This document shows positions 1 through 8,493 of a DNA stretch of 64,000 nucleotides, one piece after another; positions within the stretch are counted from its first letter, which is position 1; the number at the start of each line of letters is the position of its first letter. The position numbers were made by a program, and so were the translations under genes. Origin of the DNA: Egbenema bharatensis (GTDB lineage Bacteria; Cyanobacteriota; Cyanobacteriia; Elainellales; Elainellaceae); NCBI RefSeq assembly GCF_048077055.1, contig NZ_CP182236.1:3782001-3846000 (forward strand). The letters run 5' to 3'. The notes beneath the pieces were generated by a model, which saw only the letters and a list, made by a program, of their open reading frames with translations, did no database searches and was not told the DNA's origin.

Positions 1-464
1 CCCGACGGGGTTCTGAAGTTGTTGCCAGTAATCAGCAGTCTGTTCCTTTCTGGCTGAGAGACCCGCAGGGCGCGATCGAAGTGAACCCCGATGGAGCCAA
101 TATTGAAACGGTTAAAGTACTGGATGAATTTCGTCCGGAACAGGCGATCGGTGGCACTATTTCCTTCGGGCAGTTTTCCCGGCAGGTGGGGTTTGGCGAT
201 CGTCGTCGGACGATCGGCTATCGCTACACCGAGTCCATTCTGCCTTTGCAGCGGCGGATTTTTGTGTTGGGGGCAGTATCTGACAGTGGACAGCAACTGA
301 CCCTCTTGAAACCAACGGAAGCAGGCAAGCGGTTCATCATCTCCCTGAAATCAGAGGAGGAACTCACCAGGTCTGCCGACCAGAGCGCTCAGAATGGGAT
401 GTATGCCATGATTGCTTGCGGGGCGATCGGAGTAATTTTGCTCGTTATTGGTATATTGCAATAG
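1..464 (+). CDS. GIDE-domain (E3 ubiquitin-ligase-like) membrane protein, 5' end outside window
   Basis: The reading frame is open from base 3 back past the window edge, so only the C-terminal ~153 residues are seen; the GTG at 81 is internal. The visible part (FGQFSRQVGFGDRRRTIGYRYTE, then QRRIFVLGAVSD) resembles the GIDE domain shared by bacterial proteins and mitochondrial MUL1/MULAN. A single hydrophobic helix ends the protein (MIACGAIGVILLVIGI), so it is probably a membrane-anchored protein with the domain on one face. No RING finger is visible, as usual in bacteria. Function in cyanobacteria is unknown; the family assignment is from sequence resemblance only. Confidence 0.6.
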   Translation, partial: RRGSEVVASNQQSVPFWLRDPQGAIEVNPDGANIETVKVLDEFRPEQAIGGTISFGQFSRQVGFGDRRRTIGYRYTESILPLQRRIFVLGAVSDSGQQLTLLKPTEAGKRFIISLKSEEELTRSADQSAQNGMYAMIACGAIGVILLVIGILQ

Positions 465-514
465 CTGCGGTACGGACTACGGCAAAAGTAGGCGTTGCTG
501 AATGAAAGACTCTA

Positions 515-892
515 ATGATTAAACTTTTTCTCCTCCTCGGCTCGATTCTCGGTGGCTTGTCTGTAGCAGGCGGAGCCTTTGCCTCTCACGCTCTCCAGGA
601 ACGGTTAAGCGAACGATCGCTAGAAATTTTTGATCTGGCAGCGCGGTATCAGATGTATCATGCGCTGGCCCTGTTACTGGTGGGTATTCTGCTGAGTCAA
701 TCCGAAATTGCATCCCCCTTCTTCACCGCTTCAGGGATCGCATTTATCATTGGAGTCCTGCTCTTTTCCGGTAGCCTGTACGCCCTCAGTCTGTCTGGTA
801 TCAAGATTCTGGGAGCCATCACACCTCTGGGCGGAGTCGCCTTCATCGCCGGATGGATCTGTTTGGCGATCGGGGTTTGGGGAGTCAAGTAG
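515..892 (+). CDS. DUF423 family small membrane protein
   Basis: A 125-residue protein with four predicted hydrophobic helices. The N-terminal pattern GSILGGLSVAGGAFASHAL followed by F-LAARYQMYHALALL is the hallmark of DUF423 (E. coli YgdD family), and the length is typical. The ATG at 515 is the first in frame. It lies 50 bp after the GIDE-domain gene on the same strand, so they could be co-transcribed. The biochemical role of DUF423 is not established. Confidence 0.9.
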   Translation: MIKLFLLLGSILGGLSVAGGAFASHALQERLSERSLEIFDLAARYQMYHALALLLVGILLSQSEIASPFFTASGIAFIIGVLLFSGSLYALSLSGIKILGAITPLGGVAFIAGWICLAIGVWGVK

Positions 893-963
893 GGGCGAAT
901 TGCCATTCGTCCGTCCAAGGAATAGGGAATTCCGTTTGCCATTCCCCCGTCCGTTCGTTAGCC

Positions 964-1887
964 TTAACCGTTCAAATTCGCCTGATGGTTACGGATAGCT
1001 TGATGAATTTGCAACGATGCCACCGCTGTGATGACCAGAATTCCGCCTGTCATTTGCAGGATGCTCAGGGTTTGTCCCAGCCAGAGCCAGGCCAACACTG
1101 CGGCAATCACGGGTTCCAGGGTAGCGGCGATCGCTCCTCTTTCAGCTCGAACTTGCTGAATCCCCCAACACATGAGGCAGAACGGAATGAGGGTGCCTCC
1201 GATGCCAACAAATAAAACGTCCACCCGATTTTCTGGCAAAAAGATTGCAGTGGGGAATCCCTGGGAGAACTGAAACGCGACCCAAAATAGACTAGAAATT
1301 AGAAAAGCGCGATACATGACCCCGATCGCCCCATAGGTGTCCACAACGGATTCGCTCAACAAGGTACAGCTACAAAAGAACAGGGCACTCAGTCCGGCTG
1401 CCATTAATCCCAGAGCGTCGATCTGAAGTTCATCGGTTCCCAGTCCAGATAACAAGATTACCCCGGCAATCGCTCCCATTACGGCGGTGATGGTAGTCAA
1501 GGGTGGAACCCGTCGTTGTTTCAAAGCTTCGATCGCTACGACGATAGCGGGAGCCGTATACTGAATCACGATCGCCACTGCAACGGACAACCGGGAAATT
1601 GCGATGTAATAGGTAGCCGTTACCATTGCCAGCGACAGGCCCAACAGCAACACCCGCCAATTCATTCGCCGAGGGGAAGACTGTACCACCCGGCTGACGA
1701 TGGCCAGTCCACCTGCTGCAATGACCGCACGGGAGGTGGTTAATTCAAATGGAGATATGCCTCCCTGCAATAGGTTGCTGGCGACGATCGCTGCGATCGC
1801 CCATAACGTAGCGGCCAGAGCAATGGCTGCCAGGCCCAACCCGCTAGAGCGGCGATCGACGAGATGCCCTGATGTGTTGGATGACAT
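964..1887 (-). CDS. EamA/DMT-family transporter
   Basis: A 307-residue integral membrane protein with about ten hydrophobic helices arranged as two EamA halves (residues ~18-145 and ~160-295), the layout of drug/metabolite transporters of the RhaT/YdcZ type. The second half ends with the typical GTLIPFCLMCWGIQQV and LEPVIAAVLAWLWLGQ motifs. Substrate cannot be read from sequence. It is convergent with the DUF423 gene and starts at ATG (1887) after a short stretch with N-terminal polar residues. Confidence 0.9.
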   Translation of the reverse strand: MSSNTSGHLVDRRSSGLGLAAIALAATLWAIAAIVASNLLQGGISPFELTTSRAVIAAGGLAIVSRVVQSSPRRMNWRVLLLGLSLAMVTATYYIAISRLSVAVAIVIQYTAPAIVVAIEALKQRRVPPLTTITAVMGAIAGVILLSGLGTDELQIDALGLMAAGLSALFFCSCTLLSESVVDTYGAIGVMYRAFLISSLFWVAFQFSQGFPTAIFLPENRVDVLFVGIGGTLIPFCLMCWGIQQVRAERGAIAATLEPVIAAVLAWLWLGQTLSILQMTGGILVITAVASLQIHQAIRNHQANLNG

Positions 1888-2484
1888 GGCTAGGTAGCAG
1901 GTGAAAAACTCTTCCAGTCTCTTCCTTAACGAGAGAGCGGGGAATCATGCTATTGGGTGAAAGTTCTCAAACAGCTCCGTGTATTCTCCTATCCCCTTGT
2001 TCCGCAAACAGGCTTCAGCCTTGGAGTTGTGAATTTTGTGTGAAGGATCAGGCGTTAAAGAGGTTTTGCTTAAACGGCTCTGCTAGAATACACAGTTAAA
2101 ATGAATACCTTACCTTCTACAGCTTTAAATATCTAAAGCTTTGCAAAACAAAGCCCTGGATACTGATTATTCACATTTGATCAATCCAGGTATTGATTAT
2201 TGCTAATTTTAATATTAATTAGTGCAACAGGATTAATGCTGGCATGATTATTCTCCTGACGTGTAGTTGATATTCACTCCGTTCATGCATTGAACTGACA
2301 ACCTGATTCAGGCCGTCTACCCAATAATTTCAATAAAAATAAAGTCGAATCTTTGCTTCAGAGAGCTTTCTTTGATGTGTCAGGTTTTGATTGGATCTTT
2401 TCTATATTGATCTAGAAGTTTGATTCCATTTGTTGCTTATTGGTCACTCCCACTCCTTAGTAAACTTGCCATTGGAGAAACTTT
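1888..2484. other. AT-rich intergenic region
   Basis: About 600 bases between divergently transcribed genes with no convincing coding frame. Composition shifts to AT-rich from about 2100 and this continues into the downstream glycosyltransferase gene. A Shine-Dalgarno-like GGAG lies at 2474-2477, seven bases before the ATG at 2485. No tRNA or repeat was recognised. Confidence 0.6.
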
Positions 2485-3630
2485 ATGAAACTTCAATTCT
2501 CGACTTTGGGCGATCGAGAGCCTAATCAATATTTTCTATACATTAATAAACAACTGATTTCCTGGGACATTTACGAAACTGACTCTGGTAATCGAGGATT
2601 TGTAGGCTATTTCCGTAAGGTGATGCAGGCAGTGGAGGAAAACCTGCAAAAGGGCGGATTTACGTTCTACATCACGATGACTGAAATGGACGAGCTTCCT
2701 ACCTATGGTGACAATGTTATCGTCCTGATTTTAGGAGATGAATTTTACCGAATTCCCAAATACCATAACAAAGTAGGCGCAATTTTTAAGTGCTACGGTA
2801 TCCACCAAATTCGCCAGGAAGTTTTTAAATATAGACCAATATTAAAGATTTCTCGCTATAAAATACTGGTATTTGGGCAATCGCTTAAAAATCTGTTGAT
2901 TCGCCTACCATTAAAGTTAAACTACTGGCTTCGGAAGGTAAAACGGTTATGTTTTACTACCGAGGATCTAGCCCCCATTTATGATATTCCGCCTGGATAT
3001 TTTAACTCAGAAGATTTACCTATCAAAAATGTATACTCTCGGCGGTATGACGTTTTCTTTGATGGAAGCGTTGTGAACCACGTTTATCCAGTATGGTCAC
3101 TGCGGTACTGGAGTAAAACTCCCAAAGCGGTGTCTAGAGAGCAAATGGTGTCGAACCTGGAGCAGTTCAAAGCAAAGTATCCACAATACAACATTCAACT
3201 GGCGTGCAATGCTTTTTTTGCAGATGCGTCTTCTGAGGTTGGATCAAACAGCTACGCACAGAACATGATGGACACAAAAGTGTGTCTGGTTCCGAGGGGC
3301 ACTACATTAGAAACCTACCGATTTTTTGAAGCAATGCGGTATGGCTGCATCATTATTACTGAACTGCTACCACCTCGATGGTTCTATGATGGTGCGCCTG
3401 TGATTCAAATTGCTAACTGGAATAACCTTGAATTGGTCTTACAGAAATTATTAAACGATGAAGAACTCATGCAAATTCTTCATCAACAGACCCTGGAGTG
3501 GTGGGAGAATAGGTGTTCTGAAACTGCGATCGGTAAATACATTGCTGAACGGTTGAACGGAATTCTGGTGAAGCGGCACTTTGGTCAACTCCAGCCGCCA
3601 AAACAAGGTTCACCGGATAAGGTTGCCTGA
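2485..3630 (+). CDS. Exostosin-like glycosyltransferase (GT47-type)
   Basis: A 381-residue protein. The C-terminal part carries the exostosin-family signature: KVCLVPRGTTLETYRFFEAM then GCIIITELLPPRWFYDG (residues ~265-310), the nucleotide-sugar-binding half of GT47-like enzymes. The N-terminal half includes YDVFFDGSVVNHVYPVW, also exostosin-like. There is no signal peptide or clear membrane helix, so a cytoplasmic or peripheral glycosyltransferase is expected, probably for a surface glycan. The coding DNA and its upstream region are visibly richer in A/T than neighbouring genes, and no other glycan genes adjoin it, which hints at acquisition by transfer (inference). Start ATG has GGAG at a proper distance. 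Confidence 0.75.
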   Translation: MKLQFSTLGDREPNQYFLYINKQLISWDIYETDSGNRGFVGYFRKVMQAVEENLQKGGFTFYITMTEMDELPTYGDNVIVLILGDEFYRIPKYHNKVGAIFKCYGIHQIRQEVFKYRPILKISRYKILVFGQSLKNLLIRLPLKLNYWLRKVKRLCFTTEDLAPIYDIPPGYFNSEDLPIKNVYSRRYDVFFDGSVVNHVYPVWSLRYWSKTPKAVSREQMVSNLEQFKAKYPQYNIQLACNAFFADASSEVGSNSYAQNMMDTKVCLVPRGTTLETYRFFEAMRYGCIIITELLPPRWFYDGAPVIQIANWNNLELVLQKLLNDEELMQILHQQTLEWWENRCSETAIGKYIAERLNGILVKRHFGQLQPPKQGSPDKVA

Positions 3631-3742
3631 TCGAAGCAGCAGTATAGAGCTGTATAGCAGATTTTTGGAAGGAACGGAAAACAAAGTTTCACTGGTGGTC
3701 AATGAAGCGGCATTCTGTTACGACCTAACATCTGCATTATGC

Positions 3743-4780
3743 TCACTGATATATCCCCATCTGCTCCCGCCCGTGGGGTTCCAAAAGGTTGGTAATATCC
3801 GGCCCGTTGGGGATAATGCCCCCTGGATTAAGGGGAAACAAGTTGCCGTAGTAATCGCGTTTTACGGACTCCAGATCGCAGGTTTGGGCGACTCCAGGCA
3901 GTTGATACAAATCGCGCAGGTAAGCCCCCAGATGCTGATAATCCTGAATACGGCGACGATTGCATTTGAACAACCCGTAATACACAATGTCAAAGCGAAA
4001 TAGGGTGGTGAATAATCGCACATCTGCCAGCGTCACCCGATCGCCACAAAGGTATCGATTTGTAGCTAATTTTTCATCCAGTTCATCCAAAGCAGCAAAG
4101 AGTTCCTGACAGGCAATATCATAGGCTTCCTGGGTTTGGGCAAAACCGCAGCGATAGACTCCATTATTCACTGCATGGTAGATCTTGTCATTCCAGCGAT
4201 CGATACAATCCTGTAGATCTTCTGGGTATAGATCCAGTTCTGGATGCTCCGCAAACTCATTCATGGCAGAATTCAGCATCACGATGATTTCTGCGCTTTC
4301 ATTATTCACGATCGTCTTCGTCTGGTTATCCCACAATACGGGAACCGTCGATCGTCCCTGATAGCCAGATTCCGCTAACTGATAAAGTTCTGGTAGCGAT
4401 CGGCATCCTTCCTGCGCCTGCTCAAACACCCAAATACCCTGATCGGACGATGGAGCAGCAATCACGATCGGCATAGCCGCATCCAAACCTTTAAGGGCCC
4501 GCACCACCAGGGTTCGGTGGGCCCAGGGACAGCCAAGTCCAACGAAAAGGGTGTATCGTCCGCTCACAGGCGGATAGGGACTGCCAGGTTCAGGGCTAAT
4601 CGACTGCCGGAACTGGCTGGCTGGACGAATGTACTCTCCCTTGGGGCTGCGGGGTGCAAGATTGGACATCATAATTTGCCAGAGCGTTGTCCAAACAAAC
4701 TTCCCCGTGCGAACCACCAGTCCTGGAGGCAGCGATCGCCCCCGTTTCAGAGGTGAGGTAAGCTTTGGCATGATATTCAC
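3743..4780 (-). CDS. Glutathione S-transferase, glutathionyl-hydroquinone reductase-like (Xi class)
   Basis: A 345-residue protein with the Xi-class active site GLGCPWAHRT (catalytic Cys about residue 84), an N-terminal thioredoxin-like fold and an all-helical C-terminal GST domain (LCGDRVTLADVRLFTTLFRFD). Family members reduce glutathionyl-hydroquinones in the cytoplasm, using glutathione. The reading frame opens at GTG (4780); an ATG at 4771 is an equally good start. Before the IS1 insertion the upstream DUF3445 gene would have ended 15-24 bp from this start, so the two probably formed one transcription unit that the IS has now split. Confidence 0.88.
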   Translation of the reverse strand: MNIMPKLTSPLKRGRSLPPGLVVRTGKFVWTTLWQIMMSNLAPRSPKGEYIRPASQFRQSISPEPGSPYPPVSGRYTLFVGLGCPWAHRTLVVRALKGLDAAMPIVIAAPSSDQGIWVFEQAQEGCRSLPELYQLAESGYQGRSTVPVLWDNQTKTIVNNESAEIIVMLNSAMNEFAEHPELDLYPEDLQDCIDRWNDKIYHAVNNGVYRCGFAQTQEAYDIACQELFAALDELDEKLATNRYLCGDRVTLADVRLFTTLFRFDIVYYGLFKCNRRRIQDYQHLGAYLRDLYQLPGVAQTCDLESVKRDYYGNLFPLNPGGIIPNGPDITNLLEPHGREQMGIYQ

Positions 4781-4845
4781 CCATCTACTCTGCTTCTAGC
4801 TTATCCGATCGAGATAGCAGCATAAGTTGTCGTGAATTGATGGTA

Positions 4846-4853
4846 ATTTTTTG
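4846..4853. repeat. Left copy of IS1 target-site duplication (right copy 5609-5616)
   Basis: ATTTTTTG immediately precedes the left inverted repeat and is repeated exactly after the right inverted repeat at 5609-5616. Eight-base duplications are typical of IS1-family transposition. Confidence 0.93.
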
Positions 4854-4865
4854 GGCGTTGCTGAA

Positions 4866-5569
4866 TCAAGAGATGAACCTCGGAGGAACTGGAACATCGT
4901 CAAACCTGAGGTAGTGAAGTAACAACCGAATAGAGTGAGCCAGCATTTCTACGGCTTTGGAGTAGCACAGCGTTTTGCGATGCAGTCGAGCCAGATAGTG
5001 CCGCAAGCGAGTGTTCTCACTTTCAACTCGAGTCATATACGTTTTGCTGACAATCTGATCGCCATCGGGAATGAAGCCGGGATACACCGACCACCCATCA
5101 GTGACGTAGAAATAGCAGTTCCAGTCCGCCACAGTCTGCCAGAGCGGGACAAAGGTTTCAGCACTATGGTCACCCAGAACCCAGCCTAAAATTCCCTTTT
5201 TGAAGTGGTCAACGGCTGTCCATAGCCAAATCTTGTTTTTTTTGAGCCGACAAAGGTTTCCAATTCGTCGAGTTCTCCAACTTCGGGGGGCGTTTCCGGT
5301 GCATAGGCGTCCGGCAGGCGCGTTGCGACCTGCTGCACCCAGGTAATGACCGTGGTATGGTGTACTCCTTTGACCCGTTCGATCGCTCGAAACCCAGAGC
5401 CGTTGAGATACATCTTGATGCATTCGCGTCTGAACTCGTCTGAGTACCCTCGATGCGGGTCGTAGGTATCAATGAACTGACGACCACAAGCGACACAAAT
5501 GTGATTTTGCTTACCTTTCCTCTTACCGTTTTTACGGATATGAGTAGCCCCACACTCTGGACATTGCAT
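4866..5569 (-). CDS. IS1-family transposase, made by -1 programmed frameshifting (InsAB'-type)
   Basis: Frame 0 (5569 down to 5186, InsA-like) begins with a zinc-binding motif (CPECGATHIRKNG, then CVACGRQF) and a helix-turn-helix (FRAIERVKGVHHTTVITWV). The -1 frame (ending at 4866, InsB-like) carries the catalytic part with IWLWTAVDHF, YFYVTDGWSVYPGF and a C-terminal Y-S-AVEMLAHSIRLLLHYL. The two join at an A8C run (minus strand, 5243-5235), reading SKK in both frames and then NKIWLW. Here the shift is the known IS1-family mechanism and not a sequencing error. Fused product is about 234 residues. It acts in trans on the flanking inverted repeats. Confidence 0.92.
5235..5243 (-). promoter_or_regulatory. 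Programmed -1 ribosomal frameshift site of the IS1 transposase
   Basis: On the minus strand the run reads TCAAAAAAAACAAG. The A-AAA-AAC-type heptamer is the slippery signal used by IS1-family elements. Slipping one base back at this point moves the ribosome from the frame that would end at 5186 into the catalytic frame that ends at 4866. Confidence 0.8.
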
Positions 5570-5585
5570 TGCAGATTACCCTAAA

Positions 5586-6440
5586 TCATCTTTCAATTAT
5601 GCAACGCCATTTTTTGTATTGCTGCATCCCAGATGGCATTTCCTGAATCGTGTGAAGCAAGTTCTTTGCCATGGTTGGGTATTGTTCCAGGATGGATAGA
5701 GGATAAATGTATGTCCGAACCGTGAACAAAATATGATTCGTTTTTGCCAATCTACGTAACGTTTGGCGTTCCACTCGAATCCATAAAGAATCTCCGATCG
5801 CATTCACAGAAAGTTCTGAATCCAGGGGTTTTGCCTGATGGTTTGCCAGACACAGATTAGGACTGTCTACTAATCCCCAGTTCAAGCGATAACCGGGATG
5901 ATCAAGCTGGAGGCGATCGAAAAAGTTGTTCACCGGGCGATTCAATTTCGTATCGTATTCTGGTACAGGCGCGTGGATTTGAGCCAGGGGCAGTCCTAGT
6001 TTTTCAGGAAACCACCAGTGAAATGGAAAGCAAACCGATCCAGCCACCAGAACATACTCCTCTGAACGCGGTTGCATTAAACACAAATCTTCCTGCACCA
6101 ATCGTCCTGCAAGTTCTAAGGGCCGGGCAGCAAAGTCAGAAATCCGCCATACCTGCTGAGTTTGCAAGTTGATCATGCGATCGGATTCAAGCTGATATAC
6201 CTCCGGAAACCGTTGGGGGAGATGCTCCAGCAGCAAATCCAAAACTTCCCGTTGGGCGGCTTCACTGCCCGGCAAACCTCCCAACACTTCAGAACGGCGA
6301 TCGTCCAGGAGTTCTGCCTTCAGCCTGAGATAATCTGACAACTCCTGATCAATTTCAATCCAATTCGCCAGGTTCAACGGCTGCAAACCCAGCTTGAGAT
6401 GCCAGCGAGGACTGCTAAAGGGAAGATAGATCGGTTTCAT
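5586..6440 (-). CDS. DUF3445 / heme-dependent oxidative N-demethylase-like protein, 3' end replaced by IS1
   Basis: A 284-residue protein matching the DUF3445 family (residues ~110-240: LVQEDLCLMQ, VAGSVCFPFHWWFPEKLGLP, IHAPVPEY, and LWIRVERQTLRRLAKTNHILFTVRTYIYPL). Characterised relatives are heme-dependent oxidative N-demethylase subunits. The last seven residues (WRCIIER) and the stop codon come from the right end of the IS1 element. Removing the IS and one duplication restores a tail of LPSIHDNLCCYLDRIS and a TAG stop at 4796. The conserved core is complete, so the altered protein may still work. Start is ATG at 6440; the GST gene was likely downstream in the same unit. Confidence 0.85.
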   Translation of the reverse strand: MKPIYLPFSSPRWHLKLGLQPLNLANWIEIDQELSDYLRLKAELLDDRRSEVLGGLPGSEAAQREVLDLLLEHLPQRFPEVYQLESDRMINLQTQQVWRISDFAARPLELAGRLVQEDLCLMQPRSEEYVLVAGSVCFPFHWWFPEKLGLPLAQIHAPVPEYDTKLNRPVNNFFDRLQLDHPGYRLNWGLVDSPNLCLANHQAKPLDSELSVNAIGDSLWIRVERQTLRRLAKTNHILFTVRTYIYPLSILEQYPTMAKNLLHTIQEMPSGMQQYKKWRCIIER

Positions 6441-6494
6441 ACTGCCTCTAATGCACCTTCCCTCATACTTTATTCCTCATTCTGATTTTTTAGA

Positions 6495-6624
6495 CGGGCG
6501 ATCGCAATTCACCCCTACTTCATTCCCCACTCTTATGCCTTACGCGGGCGATCGCAATTCACCCCTACTTCACTCCCCACTCTTATGCCTTACGTGGGCG
6601 AATGCAATTCGCCCCTACATCACT
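6495..6624. repeat. 50-bp tandem repeat, 2.6 copies
   Basis: Two nearly identical 50-base units (6495-6544, 6545-6594) of the form GGCGATCGCAATTCACCCCTACTTCA..CCCACTCTTATGCCTTACG, in each of which the HIP1 octamer GCGATCGC appears, plus a third diverged, partial unit from 6595. The array sits between the divergent start of the DUF3445 gene and the end of the peptidase gene and merges into the heptamer array at 6622. Confidence 0.85.
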
Positions 6625-6656
6625 CCTCACTCCTCACTCCTCACTCCTCACTCCTC
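6622..6656. repeat. Heptanucleotide tandem repeat (ACTCCTC)5
   Basis: Five perfect ACTCCTC units. This is the short tandemly repeated repetitive (STRR) type known from filamentous cyanobacteria. The stop codon of the peptidase gene (minus strand, 6655-6657) lies in the last unit, so the repeat has reached the gene's 3' end. Confidence 0.9.
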
Positions 6657-7683
6657 ATCCACACATCGAAACTCTTGCCAACTGCACCACAATCTGATCG
6701 ATCGCCTGCAACAAAATCGCTCCAGACTGTCCGGGTTGATTCACGACGATGCTGAACGCAATTTCTCCATATTCGGGATGTTCCAGGTATCCCGATAAAG
6801 CCCTGACTCCATTCAAAGTTCCAGTTTTTGCGTGAACCTTACCTGCAACGGGAGTTCCCTGAAAGCGATTGCGTAGTGTGCCGGTGCTTCCTGCCACAGG
6901 GAGGGAGTTGTAAAAAATATCGTTACCGGCCGCCGATCGCATGGCTTTTAGCAAATTCACGAAGGTTTTGGGTTGAGCGATGTTATTTCGGGATAGTCCT
7001 GACCCATCCACCTGACGATAGCCGCCTGGATCGATGCCAAGTTGCAGCAGGGTGTCTTGAACGGAGCGAGTTCCACCGATCTGAGCCAGTAGGGCATCCG
7101 CCGATGGGTTGTCACTATTGCCATTGATAATTCGCATTCGGTATTCCAGGGACGATCGACTACTGGGCGTAGTCACATCCAGCAATTGCAGAGCAGCCGC
7201 TGTGGTCAGGAGCTTAATGTTGGATGCAGGAATCAAAAAATCCTCAGCATTACGGCTGTAGAGGGGTTCTGAGGAAAAGGGAGACTCAGCAACGATTCCC
7301 CAACGTCCCGCCGAAACGGTCGATTGATCAATAATATTGTCGATGAGCACACCCAAGCGGGCGGGGCAAATGACTGGGGCAGCTAAGGTATCGCGGACAA
7401 AATCACCCGTTGGAGCGATGGGGCGTTCGGTTGCCTGAGCCACTTCCATCCTAGGGCGAACGGCTTCGATCTCACTCCGAACCCTCTCACTTCCAGGGAC
7501 GATCGATGGATTTGCCAAGCTGCTATTCGCTAATCCTCCAAACGTCACCACACAAAAACAAACGACAAACAGCAAGCCGTATCGCAGGCGTTTAACATGT
7601 TTCACAGGGTATAACTCCACAGCAAGTTCAATTGGAAAAACAGGGGAAACCGAAAAAACTAGGGAATGCTGCTTTGTTTTCAA
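6655..7683 (-). CDS. dacB: Small D-Ala-D-Ala carboxypeptidase/endopeptidase, PBP4 (S13) family
   Basis: A 342-residue protein with the three penicillin-binding motifs: PASNIKLL (SxxK, about residue 151), SGLSRNN (SxN) and KTGTLNG (KTG). An N-terminal hydrophobic segment (YGLLFVVCFCVVTFGGLA) acts as signal peptide or anchor, so it works in the periplasm on peptidoglycan peptides. S13 enzymes are usually 400-490 residues; the large insert domain between SxxK and SxN is nearly absent here. The frame opens with TTG at 7683; GTG at 7605 (VKHVKRLRYG) gives a more normal signal peptide. The last residues (VSMCG) are encoded in or beside the heptamer repeat. Confidence 0.82.
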   Translation of the reverse strand: MKTKQHSLVFSVSPVFPIELAVELYPVKHVKRLRYGLLFVVCFCVVTFGGLANSSLANPSIVPGSERVRSEIEAVRPRMEVAQATERPIAPTGDFVRDTLAAPVICPARLGVLIDNIIDQSTVSAGRWGIVAESPFSSEPLYSRNAEDFLIPASNIKLLTTAAALQLLDVTTPSSRSSLEYRMRIINGNSDNPSADALLAQIGGTRSVQDTLLQLGIDPGGYRQVDGSGLSRNNIAQPKTFVNLLKAMRSAAGNDIFYNSLPVAGSTGTLRNRFQGTPVAGKVHAKTGTLNGVRALSGYLEHPEYGEIAFSIVVNQPGQSGAILLQAIDQIVVQLARVSMCG

Positions 7684-7888
7684 GACTACAATTATGCAGA
7701 TTTTTGTTTCACGAAATCAACCTGAGGGGAGTTGTGCTAACCTTAGCGATCGTCAGAAACCTCGTAGCATCATGCCCATACCGTCAAAATCTTCCAGGTG
7801 TTGCCCTATCTTGCGTCGATTTAGAACGTTGTCAGTAAAAACATGACCGTAGCCGAGCCGATAACCCAGACTGTAACCGAGAATTACC

Positions 7889-8493
7889 GTGACCAGAATT
7901 GAACAAACTTCCCTCTTTTCAGCCTCCGAGCTGTCCGCAACGTACAGCGTAAAACCGCGAGCTGAGTCGCTGCAAATGAGCCGTGAAGCCTTACAAACCT
8001 GGAAACAGCGGATTTTTGAATTTCAGCAGCAGGTTCAGGTCAATTCCCTGACTCAGCAGGGTACCTTGTTTGACCTTTCTACTTCGTCTGATCAAACTGC
8101 TCAAACCAATCCAGACTGCATCAATCCCTTCACCTTACCTCAACAAAACACGGAATTCTGGCGATCGAAATTCAGCGATACGGGGACAGCCGCCTTATAT
8201 TTTGTGATTGATCATGAGCTACCAATTTTGCTGTACGTGGGGGAAACGGTAAAGTCTAATCAACGCTGGAAAGGCGAACATGACTGTAAACGGTATTTAT
8301 TGAATTACGTGGCAGCCCATCGTCAACATCAACTTTCAGTCACGGTGAACATCGGTTTTTGGGCAGAGGCTCCGGCCAAACTCGGCCGCGTCAGCGATTA
8401 GAATCGGCTCTGATTAAAAAATGGCGATCGCCTTTTAATAAAGAAAATTGGGCTATTTGGGATACGCCCTTTATTGGGACAAAAGAAAAATAG
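7889..8493 (+). CDS. GIY-YIG-type nuclease-domain protein, interrupted by a 1-base deletion
   Basis: The first frame (to 8401) contains AALYFVIDHELPILLYVGET then VKSNQRWKGEHDCKRYLLNY, the cyanobacterial form of a GIY-YIG-like fold. It is cut off by a shift at the AAA run 8378-8380: adding one A gives KTRPRQRLESALIKKWRSPF and a natural end FIGTKEK at 8491-8493. The product would be ~201 residues. The function of this conserved cyanobacterial protein is unknown; nuclease activity is inferred from the fold. The GTG at 7889 is the first start after an in-frame stop. The deletion is probably an assembly error (see findings). Confidence 0.72.

Larger units (their letters stand above)
4854..5608 (-). 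mobile_element. Complete IS1-family insertion sequence (755 bp)
   Basis: Bounded by 23-bp imperfect terminal inverted repeats (4854-4876 and 5586-5608; 18 of 23 positions match, sharing GGCGTTGC at the tips and GATGA inside) and by a perfect 8-bp target duplication ATTTTTTG at 4846-4853 and 5609-5616. It contains one two-frame transposase. Size, 8-bp duplication and frameshifted transposase all fit the IS1 family. Intact ends and duplication suggest a recent, possibly still active insertion. It lies in the last codons of the DUF3445 gene. Confidence 0.95.

Noticed and set aside
3581..4003. Plus-strand frame spanning the exostosin end and the GST 3' end
   Set aside because: Overlaps two well-supported genes and has no family sequence.
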